From assembly GCF_016595155.1 (NCBI RefSeq), contig NZ_JAENGP010000011.1, positions 83,017 through 147,016 of the forward strand: a DNA stretch of 64,000 nucleotides, read 5' to 3'. Below are positions 27,189 to 38,258 of the stretch, piece after piece. Source of the stretch: Advenella mandrilli (GTDB lineage: Bacteria > Pseudomonadota > Gammaproteobacteria > Burkholderiales > Burkholderiaceae_B). The notes below the pieces were generated by a model. It was not told the origin of the DNA and searched no databases. It saw nothing but the letters and a program-made list of their open reading frames with translations. Each line of letters starts with the position of its first letter. The first letter of the stretch is position 1. The position numbers and the translations under genes are program-made.

Positions 27189-29969
27189 ATGAAAAAATGG
27201 CTTAAGCGCGTGTTGGTTGGTCTGGTTGTGCTTCTGCTAGTCACCTTTGTAGGTGGTGCGGTCTTTTTACTTACCTTCGACCCAAATGCCTATAAATATA
27301 AACTGGAAGAAATTGTCAGGTCTAACTATGACCGCGATCTTCAAATAAACGGCGATATCGAACTATCACTTTTTCCTCGCATCGGCCTGTCGGTTAATCA
27401 GCTGTCGTTGTCCGAACCTGGTAATGATGACGTTTTTGTCTCTATTAACAGCGCTCGTTTTGCGGTGGCCATTTGGCCGCTTATCTCCAACCGTTTTGTG
27501 GTTGACCACGTAGCGGTAAGTGGTTTCAAGGCCTGGGTCGTGCGTGATGAAACAGGTCATCTGAATTTTGAAGACTTGTTCGAACAAAAAAACACCGCCG
27601 TGGTGGCAGATAGCCTTAAAGAATCTGTTAATGCCAATACCGTGCTGCCACAACCCTACAATACCGATTTCAAAATTGATATTGCCGGGCTTGAACTTCA
27701 GAACGGAGAGGTGTATTTCAGGGATATCAGCAGCCATCTGGATATGCGCCTGAAAAACATGACGATCAATACCGGCAGGGTTACTTTTGACCAGCCTTTT
27801 GATATAACCCTGGCCGCACAGCTAGAAGGTGATCGTCCTAAGGTAAACGCACAACTTAATGTTCAGGGCTTGCTTAAGCTAGATCCGGTAACCAAACTTT
27901 ATAATGCCCAGAAACTGGAAGTCGCCTTAAAAGGCAGGCTGGGCGATATCGATGCCAGCAGCGCCACCCTTAAAGGCAGTTTCAATATAGACAGTTTTGC
28001 CCATGCCATAACCGGTTCCGGTATGGAGCTGGTGGTTGCGGGCAATGGGGTAGAAGGATCGGCGCTTAAAAAAATTGATATTAACGTGAGCGCTCCCAAG
28101 TTGAGCTTCGACTCATCCGCGCCACTGTTGCTGCTTGAGAATTTTTCAGTCAAGGGCAGCGCGCAAAATGTTAATGATCAGTCATATGAGTGGTCTTTTG
28201 AATCGCCCGCACTGGATATTTCTTCTACCGTAGCCGGTGGCAAGCCTTTAGTTGGTTTTCTCCGGATGAAGGGGCGTGAACAGGTTGGGGTCAATTTATC
28301 GCTTAAAGGAATTAGTGGTTCAGCCGATAACCTTAAAGTCGCGGAAGTTAAAATTGATGGCAAATACGCGCAAGCCAACAATCGGGTTATTGGTCTGAAT
28401 ATTTCTTCTCCGGCTCAGATGAATTTAATCGACCGGATAGTGATGCTTTCCGCGATTAGCGGTAATGCTAGTTTCAAAGATCAAGGGCTTGAAGAGCAGC
28501 TGGTTCCCGTGATTGGCAGCATTAATGCTGATTTTCAGAAAAGCCGGGCCAGTTTCAAGCTTGATGCGGTGGTCAATGCCGGTAAATTCAATCTGGATGG
28601 AGAGTTGCATCATTTTTCCAGTCCTAATGTGAATTTTGATTTAAATGCCGACTCAATCAATCTTGACCAGCTTCTGGGCCCCGTCCCATCGCTTGCCGTA
28701 GCAGAAAAAAATAATACCGGGAATGGCAAAGCCGTTACCACGCCAGAGTCTGCCTCCGCGCAAAAAGAAAAAACAGCAACCGCTCAAACCGCTGAAACCA
28801 CCCAGGCACAACCGGAGCAACAGGCTCCTGCTTCTGTGACAAGCCTGAAGCGCGAATTGCTTCAGTCATTGCGGGGTATGGGTACCGTTAACCTGAAACA
28901 AATGCGTTATCAGGATGTTGTTTTTAATGATGTGCAGGCTATTTTCCGTTTTGATCGTGCCAATCTTGATATGACGTCGTTCAAATCCTGGGTTTTTGAC
29001 GGGCAGGTAAGGGCTGATGCACAGTTTGACTTGGCCAAGGATGAAATTAAAGCTGGGATAGAGCTCGAAGCCATTGACCTGTCCCTAATGCAGCAGGCGT
29101 TCCATTGGACGCATTGGCTAAGCGGTCGCGCTTTTATCAAGCTACAGCTTGAAAGCAATGGGGCCAATGAGAAAATGATTCTGGAAAATATTAAAGGACA
29201 GGTTCAGGTAAAGGCGGAAAACGGTCTTGTTAATGGATTTGATATCAATCAGCTGGTGCATGATCCGTTGAAGTATCTGGATCTTGATACGCCAACGTAT
29301 CCATTTGCCATGAATTATAAAGTCTCCACTCCTTATTCCTTAGTTAGTGTTGATGCGCAGGTCGATAAAGGGGTGGCACAGCTGGCTTCGCTGTTATTTG
29401 AAAGCGGGCAGTTTGCGGTTCAGGGCAGTCCGAATGAAATGGTTTTCAATTGGAATAACGGGGATTTCAAGCTTCCTGTCACCTTGAAAACACGCCAGCC
29501 AGTAAAAATCAGCCAAAACAATATCACGCTTTCCATTAAGGAAATAAACCTGCCAGTCATGATTGAAAGAGCGGGTCAAACACTAACCGTTACATTGCAA
29601 TGGGATAAGCTCAAAGACTCCCCATTGGGCAAGTTGCTTGAAAAGAAAAAAGAGCAGGCGCTGAAGGAACAGGCGGCCAAAGAACAGCTTGATGTTTCTG
29701 TTCCAGAAGTGCCGGCATCCCCGACTGAAGCTGATACACAAGCTGTTTCTGGGGCTTCAGAAACATCGGTACCTGTACAACAGGCAGAAACTGAAAAATC
29801 CCAGGCAGTACCCGAAAAACCAGATGAGCCAGTGCCAACGCTTGAGCTACCCAAACCGCTAACAGATACGTCAACAGTACCAGATGAAACAGATGACACT
29901 GCCAATATTGAGCCGGCGGCTTCAACGGTAGAAACCAGGAAGACTGCCCCGGTAGAAGCCAAGCAATAG
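27189..29969 (+). CDS. AsmA-family envelope protein
   Basis: Large protein of 926 residues with one N-terminal membrane anchor (residues 8-30) and a long periplasmic AsmA-like body rich in beta strands (bridge-type lipid-transfer family: AsmA, TamB, YhdP). The AsmA core NYDRDLQINGDIELSLFPRI near residue 45 and a C-terminal AsmA_2 region (residues 600-800, LSGRAFIKLQLESNG) are recognisable. A Thr/Ala/Gln-rich linker lies near residues 505-550, and the last 110 residues are a Pro/Glu/Thr-rich, probably disordered tail. Role in envelope lipid homeostasis is by family. Confidence 0.82.
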   Translation: MKKWLKRVLVGLVVLLLVTFVGGAVFLLTFDPNAYKYKLEEIVRSNYDRDLQINGDIELSLFPRIGLSVNQLSLSEPGNDDVFVSINSARFAVAIWPLISNRFVVDHVAVSGFKAWVVRDETGHLNFEDLFEQKNTAVVADSLKESVNANTVLPQPYNTDFKIDIAGLELQNGEVYFRDISSHLDMRLKNMTINTGRVTFDQPFDITLAAQLEGDRPKVNAQLNVQGLLKLDPVTKLYNAQKLEVALKGRLGDIDASSATLKGSFNIDSFAHAITGSGMELVVAGNGVEGSALKKIDINVSAPKLSFDSSAPLLLLENFSVKGSAQNVNDQSYEWSFESPALDISSTVAGGKPLVGFLRMKGREQVGVNLSLKGISGSADNLKVAEVKIDGKYAQANNRVIGLNISSPAQMNLIDRIVMLSAISGNASFKDQGLEEQLVPVIGSINADFQKSRASFKLDAVVNAGKFNLDGELHHFSSPNVNFDLNADSINLDQLLGPVPSLAVAEKNNTGNGKAVTTPESASAQKEKTATAQTAETTQAQPEQQAPASVTSLKRELLQSLRGMGTVNLKQMRYQDVVFNDVQAIFRFDRANLDMTSFKSWVFDGQVRADAQFDLAKDEIKAGIELEAIDLSLMQQAFHWTHWLSGRAFIKLQLESNGANEKMILENIKGQVQVKAENGLVNGFDINQLVHDPLKYLDLDTPTYPFAMNYKVSTPYSLVSVDAQVDKGVAQLASLLFESGQFAVQGSPNEMVFNWNNGDFKLPVTLKTRQPVKISQNNITLSIKEINLPVMIERAGQTLTVTLQWDKLKDSPLGKLLEKKKEQALKEQAAKEQLDVSVPEVPASPTEADTQAVSGASETSVPVQQAETEKSQAVPEKPDEPVPTLELPKPLTDTSTVPDETDDTANIEPAASTVETRKTAPVEAKQ

Positions 29970-30029
29970 CCGTTTTGGTTTTTTCTTACAGACCAATGTT
30001 TTTAATTAATTATTTTTACACGTCTTGAT

Positions 30030-30404
30030 ATGAATAAAACAGTAAAATTCACGCCGGTCTTTTCATGTGCGGGCGTTAGTGATGCCGTACAAACCGCGTA
30101 CCAGAATCGCTGGTTTCTGGTTGATGAAAACGGCCAGGTTTTGGAAGATACAACGGACAAGACGGCAGCATTGTCATTATCTATCCGGTTTGCATATCTG
30201 GTTTTCAAGGCACCAGGTATGTTGCGACTGGATATACCGATAGAGGTGCTGGAAGATGATGAGGACGCGTTTGAACCCATCACCCTTAATGGGCACTTAA
30301 AACGGGCGGTAAATGAAGGAGAGCTGGCCACGGCCTGGTTTTCCAACTATTATGGCAAAACCGTTCATTTAATGAAATTGCACCCTGAAGATCATCAGGC
30401 CTGA
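30030..30404 (+). CDS. Stand-alone MOSC N-terminal-like beta-barrel domain protein
   Basis: Protein of 124 residues. RWFLVDENGQVLEDTTDKTA followed by an APGMLRLDIPIE strand and a C-terminal AWFSNYYGKTVHLMKL resembles the MOSC N-terminal beta-barrel domain (RxWMLVDExGRFLTQR style and DAWLSxxLGxPVxLV) that precedes the molybdenum-cofactor-binding MOSC domain. No MOSC domain follows, since a stop and a hairpin come next. So it is either a degenerate remnant or a free-standing member. Similarity is by eye; function unknown. Confidence 0.55.
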   Translation: MNKTVKFTPVFSCAGVSDAVQTAYQNRWFLVDENGQVLEDTTDKTAALSLSIRFAYLVFKAPGMLRLDIPIEVLEDDEDAFEPITLNGHLKRAVNEGELATAWFSNYYGKTVHLMKLHPEDHQA

Positions 30405-30416
30405 ATAAAAGGCCTG
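30396..30416 (+). terminator. Hairpin at the end of the MOSC_N-like gene
   Basis: A perfect 7-bp GC-rich stem CAGGCCT/AGGCCTG with a 7-base loop overlaps the stop codon and is followed by CCATTTTA. Weak intrinsic terminator candidate between convergent genes. Confidence 0.4.
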
Positions 30417-30445
30417 CCATTTTAAAGACAGCGGTGCACCAGCCT

Positions 30446-31064
<619 letters not shown>

Positions 31065-31574
31065 TTATTCAGACTGTGCCGCCTTAGCCTCTTTTCTGGC
31101 CTTGGCTTTTTCTTGCAGCCAGCGCTCTACAGACGGGAAAACAAATTTGCTAACGTCGCCACCCAGTAGCGCAATTTCACGTACAAAAGTACCTGAAATG
31201 AACTGGTATTGGTCTGAGGGGGTCATGAACAGGGTTTCGACTTCGGGTAACAGGTGGCGATTCATGCCAGCCATCTGGAATTCGTATTCGAAGTCGGATA
31301 CGGCACGCAAGCCACGGATAATGACACGTGCTTCTTCCTGGCGCGCAAAGTCTTTGAGCAGGCCATCGAAGCTTTTTACCGTTACGTTATTGTAGTGACC
31401 CAATACTTCGTTGGCAATTTCCATCCTTTCTTCAAGTGTGAACAAAGGATGTTTACCCGCGCTGGCGGCAACACCAATAACAACGTTGTCAAACAGACCT
31501 GCTGCACGACGAACCAAATCTTCATGGCCTCTGGTGAGTGGGTCAAATGTACCTGGATATACGGCAGTGATCAT
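31065..31574 (-). CDS. coaD: Phosphopantetheine adenylyltransferase
   Basis: Fourth step of coenzyme A synthesis: ATP plus 4'-phosphopantetheine to dephospho-CoA. 169 residues. [17 protein letters not shown] carries the nucleotidyltransferase TxGH motif, [19 protein letters not shown] is the substrate loop, and ISGTFVRE the C-terminal ISSTxxR-like motif. A short Lys/Ala-rich tail follows ([13 protein letters not shown]). rsmD lies upstream on the same strand, a common bacterial pairing, although 174 bp separate them here. Confidence 0.96.
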   Translation of the reverse strand: MITAVYPGTFDPLTRGHEDLVRRAAGLFDNVVIGVAASAGKHPLFTLEERMEIANEVLGHYNNVTVKSFDGLLKDFARQEEARVIIRGLRAVSDFEYEFQMAGMNRHLLPEVETLFMTPSDQYQFISGTFVREIALLGGDVSKFVFPSVERWLQEKAKARKEAKAAQSE

Positions 31575-31748
31575 GGCAAATGTCTTTTGTAAAAAAAGGG
31601 ATTATAAGATAATTTACTATACTTCATTATATTGGTGTAGCTGAAACAACACGTATCAGGGCTTTCTTTCTTTGTTAATTCAAAAGGGGGGCTTAAATGG
31701 GGTGTTTTAATTTAAAAAAAACGGTTTCCCTTCCAAACCTGAGTCAGC

Positions 31749-32342
31749 TTAAATGTTGTTTTCAATAAATTGGTATAACTGGTAAAACACAGCCCCGGCT
31801 TTTCCTTCTTTTAGTAATTCAAAAGGTAAATCAAGCGGGGTTTTCTTTTCTGATTCTATATACACCAAAGATCCCGACTTTAAAATGCCGGGCAGGTAAG
31901 GCACAACTTCCTGAATCAAATCTTTCTCGAAGGGAGGGTCCAGAAAAACCAGGTCAAAGCGGCTGGCATCCATGCGTTTGAGCACTAGCATGGCATCACC
32001 ACTGTTAATACGCACTTGCGGCACATTGAGTTTGTCGCGAAGTTGCCTCAGGTTGAGCATGGCTTGCCGGTTTTGTTCAACCATTTGCACATGTCCGGCC
32101 CCGCGTGAGGCGGCTTCAAAGCCCAAAGCCCCCGTGCCTGCAAACAGGTCTAGGACCGATTTAACGCTGTAATCACTGTCCCATAAGTGGTTGATCCAGT
32201 TGAAAACGGTTTCCCGGACACGGTCAGGTGTAGGGCGCAGCCCCGGAATATCGGCCACTGGAATGGGGGTGCGTTTGAATTGACCGCCAATAATACGGAT
32301 TTTATGTGGTGAACCAGCTGTTTTTTGATGATTTGTGCTCAT
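31749..32342 (-). CDS. rsmD: 16S rRNA (guanine966-N2)-methyltransferase RsmD
   Basis: SAM-dependent methyltransferase of 197 residues acting on 16S rRNA G966. RIIGGQFKRTPIPV is the family N-terminus, RPTPDRVRETVFNWI is diagnostic, VLDLFAGTGALGFEAASRGA is SAM motif I, and FLDPPF is the catalytic (N/D)PPF motif. The start at 32342 gives a short polar N-terminus. Same strand as coaD; divergent from ftsY, with which it is often paired in proteobacteria. Confidence 0.95.
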   Translation of the reverse strand: MSTNHQKTAGSPHKIRIIGGQFKRTPIPVADIPGLRPTPDRVRETVFNWINHLWDSDYSVKSVLDLFAGTGALGFEAASRGAGHVQMVEQNRQAMLNLRQLRDKLNVPQVRINSGDAMLVLKRMDASRFDLVFLDPPFEKDLIQEVVPYLPGILKSGSLVYIESEKKTPLDLPFELLKEGKAGAVFYQLYQFIENNI

Positions 32343-32466
32343 GATTCTATGTGTTAATGCATTAAGTCATTAATAAGATTATAAGCGCAAGCAGAAAAGC
32401 AAAAATAAAAAACAGGGCTGTTAAAATACTTCTTCAGAATCAAACTTTTAATACATCGAATTTCAT

Positions 32467-33810
<1,344 letters not shown>

Positions 33811-33850
33811 GCGGCTCTCGCTTTGCCCATTTATTGGGCTTCAAATAAAA

Positions 33851-33906
33851 AACCACCCGCCTGAGCCTTCGATACCTGTTTGTATTGGTTCATCCGGGTG
33901 GTTTTT
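33851..33906. terminator. Bidirectional terminator between ftsY and the CYTH-CHAD gene
   Basis: A perfect 9-bp stem AACCACCCG/CGGGTGGTT flanks a loop with further partial pairing. T runs follow in both directions (TTTTT on the plus strand; the preceding A-rich tract gives a T run on the minus strand). It sits between two convergent genes. Confidence 0.75.
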
Positions 33907-33912
33907 GTGGAC

Positions 33913-35646
33913 TTAGAACTTGATGCGCCTTGGCAGTTCTTTCAGGACCTCATCAGCGTGTTTTTTACACGTTTCCAGATTGGCCGACAGCCAGCCTACG
34001 GCAAACCAGGTTTGCGGGTAAGTGTGGGTATACTGGCTATAAAATGTATGCGCGGTTGAATAGTCGTTAAGGATGCCAAACGTTTCTTGTGCTGCGGCAA
34101 GCCGCTTCACATAAAAGTTCAGGTTGCTGCCGGTGTGAAGCGCCTCATAGACATTCAGGCCGTAACGCATACGCTTGATCTTTTTGCGCAGGTCATGATA
34201 GGCCTCTATATCGCTTTTATCTTCGGTTTTCCAGTGATTGACGATTTCCTTGTTCCATTTGTTAAGTCGTGCTTCCAGTTGCTTGCGCAGGGTAACTTTG
34301 GGTTGCAAGGAGGGAATCAGGGGGATAATCAGCAGGGCAGGTTTGCTGTCAGCTGCTTTGGTTGCCGCTGATTTTAGCGCTGGCGGCTCTTTGGCGGTGC
34401 TATCTGCAGTCTGCCTGTCTTTACCCGTTTCACTTGCTTCAGCACTGGCCTGTGCTTCTTCAGGCGCTTGCGTTTCCGTTATTTCTTCCTCTTTTTCTTC
34501 CTCTTCTACTGTCTCGGGTATGGGATCAATAGCTGGTGTCAGTACCGTCCATTTCAACAATTTAACCAGCCATGACTGGAAGGCAACGCTTTGGGCAATT
34601 TCCTGGGCAGTGCGGACACTTTCATGGTGTTCAAATTGAATATGAGGCATGCCGGCCTCTTCCAGTTTGGGAACAATGGTTTCAAGCATAACGTCAAGGT
34701 CACGGGTGGCCCCAAAATGGCCAAGGTGTACTTTTAGTTCCGCCTGCAGTTCCGGTTCGGGCAAAGTGGCCATTTTGCCAAACAGTTTCCAGTTGCTGGC
34801 CAGGCGTCGCATGCCAATGCGCAGTTGGTGCACATGTTCTGGCCGTCCAACAGAAACCACGCCCAGGGTGTCTATTTCTGCCAGGGGTCCCGCGTTGAAG
34901 CAAATTTGCTCAAGGCATTCATCGGTGGTGGTAATTAGTGCCTGGGTTGCATTCTGGTTTTTATTGATTGGGTATGGACGGGCTTTGCGTGGTGCCCAGA
35001 AACGGTCAATTTCGCTTTTTCGGTATATACCAGAAGAAGCAGCGTTTTGTGCCTGTTTAATGTTGTTGGCAGCGGTGGCCAGAGCATCACCACGGTGTGA
35101 TTTGCTGCGTAAATCCAGCTGCAGTTTGTATTTTTCAAGCCAGCGCAAGCCCACTTCAAAAATCGCCTCGGGTGAGCCACTCATCAGTTCAAATTCCACT
35201 TCAGACACGGGCAGCTCCAGATCACCCGCACGGATAACACCACGGTCATAGGCAATCTCCAGGATGCCTTTGGCAACACGGTGCTTGCGGAAAATCCGGA
35301 TTACATCGGTTTCATAACGTAATTCCAGCGGATGGTTCAGGTTGGTGAGTGCTGCTTCGGCTGGTGTGCCAGCATACAGTGATAAATCCAGAATGGGGCC
35401 GGGGCGATCGTGATTGAGTTCCAGTTTGCTAATGGCATTGTTGCCGGGCATTTTCAGGGTTTGAACCCATTGGGTGCCTTCCAGCCGGAGACGGATGGCC
35501 ACCTTGGCCTTGGCAAGTTCGCGAGTGGGGGTGTCAAAATACAAGGCCCGCAAAGGAAGCTCTTCCGCCCGGGTGGTGCGCACCGCTTTTTCTACTGTTT
35601 TTTGCGCATGAATGGGCACATGCAGTTTAAGTTCCTGTTCAGACAT
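33913..35646 (-). CDS. CYTH and CHAD domain protein (inorganic polyphosphate/triphosphate related)
   Basis: Protein of 577 residues. An N-terminal CYTH triphosphate-tunnel domain (residues 1-200) begins with the ExExK motif EQELK. A C-terminal CHAD domain (about 240-570) has HVHQLRIGMRRL and YHDLRKKIKRMRYGL, the conserved His/Arg/Lys helices that bind polyphosphate. Within CHAD, residues about 372-435 are an acidic, Glu/Ala/Thr-rich low-complexity insertion. CYTH enzymes hydrolyse triphosphate; CHAD targets polyphosphate granules. Cytoplasmic. Role here is by family. Confidence 0.88.
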   Translation of the reverse strand: MSEQELKLHVPIHAQKTVEKAVRTTRAEELPLRALYFDTPTRELAKAKVAIRLRLEGTQWVQTLKMPGNNAISKLELNHDRPGPILDLSLYAGTPAEAALTNLNHPLELRYETDVIRIFRKHRVAKGILEIAYDRGVIRAGDLELPVSEVEFELMSGSPEAIFEVGLRWLEKYKLQLDLRSKSHRGDALATAANNIKQAQNAASSGIYRKSEIDRFWAPRKARPYPINKNQNATQALITTTDECLEQICFNAGPLAEIDTLGVVSVGRPEHVHQLRIGMRRLASNWKLFGKMATLPEPELQAELKVHLGHFGATRDLDVMLETIVPKLEEAGMPHIQFEHHESVRTAQEIAQSVAFQSWLVKLLKWTVLTPAIDPIPETVEEEEKEEEITETQAPEEAQASAEASETGKDRQTADSTAKEPPALKSAATKAADSKPALLIIPLIPSLQPKVTLRKQLEARLNKWNKEIVNHWKTEDKSDIEAYHDLRKKIKRMRYGLNVYEALHTGSNLNFYVKRLAAAQETFGILNDYSTAHTFYSQYTHTYPQTWFAVGWLSANLETCKKHADEVLKELPRRIKF

Positions 35647-35748
35647 GGTGTATTAACTTTATAAAAATTTAAAACATAATAGAGGCAGCTTATCTTAACA
35701 TTCGACCTCGACGTATTTCATGACAATCTATGACAGTTAATGTTTATT

Positions 35749-37293
35749 TCATCTAATGGTATGTTTTTTAAGCCATTTTTGTAAAGCAAGGGTTTGTTCA
35801 GGGGTGAAATACAGGCCAAGCCGTGTCCGGCGCCATAAAATATCTTCCGCGCAATTTGCCCACTCATGCGCTTGCAGCCATTTCACTTCGGTTTCGTATA
35901 AATCATGGCCAAAGTGTTGCCCAAGGCTTTCAATGCTATTTTTTTCCGCCAGGAAGAGCAAGGCAAGCGTACCGTAGGCGCAGGCATAGCGGCTGGCGGT
36001 GCTTTTAGGCAGCCAGGGGAAGTTCTTTTGTAATTGTGAAATGAAAAGATTTATGTCTGCATTGGGCAGGTCGGCTCCTGGCAAGGGGGCTGCATGGGTC
36101 CAGGGCTGGGGTTTGCCGGTGAAAGGTGCCAGTTTTTCAAGCGCGTGTTCGGCAAGTTTGCGATAAGTGGTTATTTTTCCGCCAAAAACAGACAGCAGCG
36201 GGGGAGAGGAACCCGTGCCCCCGCTCACGTCAAACACATAATCACGGGTTGTGGTGGAGGCATTGCCATGGGCATCATCATACAGGGGGCGCACGCCTGA
36301 CCAGGTGGAAACAATATCTTCATGGCGGATGGCCTGTTTGAAATAGGCATTGACCGACTGCAGCAGATAATCAGTTTCTTCGGCAGATATGGCCACATTG
36401 GCTGGATCACCGTGGAAATCGATATCGGTAGTGCCAATCATTGAAAAATCGTTGCGGTAAGGGGTTACAAAGACAATCCGTTTGTCTTTGTTTTGCAGTA
36501 TGTAGGCGTGCGTGCCTTCATAAAGCCTGGGCGTAACCAAATGGCTGCCCTTGACCAAACGCAGTTTGCGCTTGCCCGTGGCGTTGCTGCCGTGTTGGGC
36601 AGCCAGGTTTTGTATGTTGTCCACCCAGGGGCCTGCGGCATTAACCAGGATTTTTGCCTGTACGATACGAGTAGTGCCATCTTGATGCCGTAAGGTGGCC
36701 AGCCAGGTATTGTTTTGTGTCTTAAGCCCGATGCATTCGCAACGGGGTAGAATTTGTGCACCACGGGTTTGTGCATCTATGGCATTAAGAATAACCAGGC
36801 GCGAGTCATCCACGTTGCAATCGGAATAAATAAAGCCTTTTTTGATGCTGTCCTTTAGGGGGAGGGCATAAGCAGATGTATTTGCCAGGGGTATTTGTTG
36901 TGAGCCAGGCAGGTTTTTGGAGCGTTTGGCCAGATGGTCATACAAAAACAGGCCAAGGCGGATCATCCAGGCAGGCCTGAGGTTTTTGTTGTGTGGCAAT
37001 ACAAACCGCATGGGGTGAACAATATGCGGGGCATTGTGAAGTAACACTTCACGTTCGGCCAATGCTTCCCGTACCAGTCGGAACTCATATTGTTCAAGAT
37101 ATCTGAGTCCACCGTGAATAAGCTTGCTACTGGCCGAAGAAGTGGCACCCGCCAGGTCCTGTTTCTCACAAAGTAATACTTTCAGGCCCCTGCCGGCTGC
37201 GTCCCGGGCAATACCCGTACCGTTAATACCACCACCAATAATAAGAACATCCACATTATCAATACATTGCGCCGCTGTTGTATTCATTGCCAT
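35749..37293 (-). CDS. glpD: Glycerol-3-phosphate dehydrogenase (FAD, aerobic)
   Basis: Membrane-associated flavoenzyme of 514 residues that oxidises sn-glycerol 3-phosphate to DHAP and reduces quinone. VDVLIIGGGINGTGIARDAA is the dinucleotide-binding GxGxxG motif, ATSSASSKLIHGGLRYLEQY is the family signature, and the C-terminal DAO_C domain follows from about residue 390. No glpF, glpK or glpR lies in the window. A MarR-type regulator gene lies immediately upstream on the same strand (42 bp), but a control link is only a guess. Confidence 0.95.
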   Translation of the reverse strand: MAMNTTAAQCIDNVDVLIIGGGINGTGIARDAAGRGLKVLLCEKQDLAGATSSASSKLIHGGLRYLEQYEFRLVREALAEREVLLHNAPHIVHPMRFVLPHNKNLRPAWMIRLGLFLYDHLAKRSKNLPGSQQIPLANTSAYALPLKDSIKKGFIYSDCNVDDSRLVILNAIDAQTRGAQILPRCECIGLKTQNNTWLATLRHQDGTTRIVQAKILVNAAGPWVDNIQNLAAQHGSNATGKRKLRLVKGSHLVTPRLYEGTHAYILQNKDKRIVFVTPYRNDFSMIGTTDIDFHGDPANVAISAEETDYLLQSVNAYFKQAIRHEDIVSTWSGVRPLYDDAHGNASTTTRDYVFDVSGGTGSSPPLLSVFGGKITTYRKLAEHALEKLAPFTGKPQPWTHAAPLPGADLPNADINLFISQLQKNFPWLPKSTASRYACAYGTLALLFLAEKNSIESLGQHFGHDLYETEVKWLQAHEWANCAEDILWRRTRLGLYFTPEQTLALQKWLKKHTIR

Positions 37294-37334
37294 CCCAGTA
37301 TCGGTACTGTCGCTTAACCGTTAAGGTTAGCCCT

Positions 37335-37817
37335 TTATTCTACGTCTTCGGTATTTAGTAGAATGCGTTTTTTAAGATCTGCCAGGGATTTGTACAGGCT
37401 TCGGTGGCTGGTTTGGGACAGGCCGTCAAAAATTTCCTGCAGCCATATTTCTTGAGCCTTGGCAATTTTGTTGTATTGGCGCCGCCCTTTGGGGGTGAGT
37501 TTGATAAAAGTGCTGCGACGGTCTTCTTTATTGACAATACGGACAATTAACGCTTCTTTTTCAAGTTGGCCGGTAATGGCGGTGATGTTGCCGTTGCTAA
37601 CCATTAGCCGATCGGATAAATCGCCCATCTTCATACCTTTGGGTTCCAGGGCTAACTGAGCCATTAAATCAAAGCGTGGCAGGGTGGTTTCAAATTCAAC
37701 ACGCAGGTGGCTGCGTATTTTATTTTCAATAAGATTGCTGCAGGTAAGCAGGCGTAGCCAAAGCTTGAGCTCCTGGTTGTCGGATTCCAGTGCGCGTGTT
37801 TCCAGGTCGTTTTGCAT
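37335..37817 (-). CDS. MarR-family transcriptional regulator
   Basis: Winged-helix regulator of 160 residues. MKMGDLSDRLMVSNGNITAI is the recognition-helix region and KEDRRSTFIKLTPKGRRQY the wing with the conserved D-R motif. MarR proteins bind DNA as dimers and often respond to phenolic or acyl-CoA ligands. It precedes glpD on the same strand; the 440 bp upstream, shared with the divergent ribB operon, are AT-rich and may carry its operator. Ligand unknown. Confidence 0.88.
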   Translation of the reverse strand: MQNDLETRALESDNQELKLWLRLLTCSNLIENKIRSHLRVEFETTLPRFDLMAQLALEPKGMKMGDLSDRLMVSNGNITAITGQLEKEALIVRIVNKEDRRSTFIKLTPKGRRQYNKIAKAQEIWLQEIFDGLSQTSHRSLYKSLADLKKRILLNTEDVE

Positions 37818-38258
37818 AGTTCCTCCTGAGAGAGGTAATAGGGTAGTTGGGTGAATCAGGATAATCTTGTTTTAAGTTAAGATTAATTAAACATGTTGTT
37901 ATTTTAAACCTGTCTTTCATAATATGGAACAAATAATATTGAACTATAAAACAAATTATTTAAATTTAAATCAAGAAATCAGTGTGAAACGGTAAATTTC
38001 ATTCACACATCCGTATTGCTTTTTTTGGTTTTTGTATCTAAATATTTTTGCTGTCCCGGAAAATATGCGTAATCAGGCAAACAAGGCATAAATAACGGTG
38101 GTCAGCCAGTGGGTATTGGCATAAATAGCGATAGAGCTTGTTACAATATGCCCAGTATCACAATTTACTTATTTTCTTCCTATACTATGGGTAAAATAGC
38201 CTCTTTTCGTTATTGTTGTTATCTTCAATAACGCTCGTATTTGTCCGGAACTTACGTT
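37818..38258. other. AT-rich divergent intergenic region upstream of ribB and the MarR gene
   Basis: No gene is visible. The middle (about 37860-38000) is very AT-rich and probably holds the two divergent promoters. I looked for an FMN riboswitch before ribB (its conserved AGGCGGGG-type core) and did not see it. Confidence 0.5.

Noticed and set aside
37818..38258. Possible FMN riboswitch upstream of ribB
   Set aside because: The conserved riboswitch core was not found on inspection.
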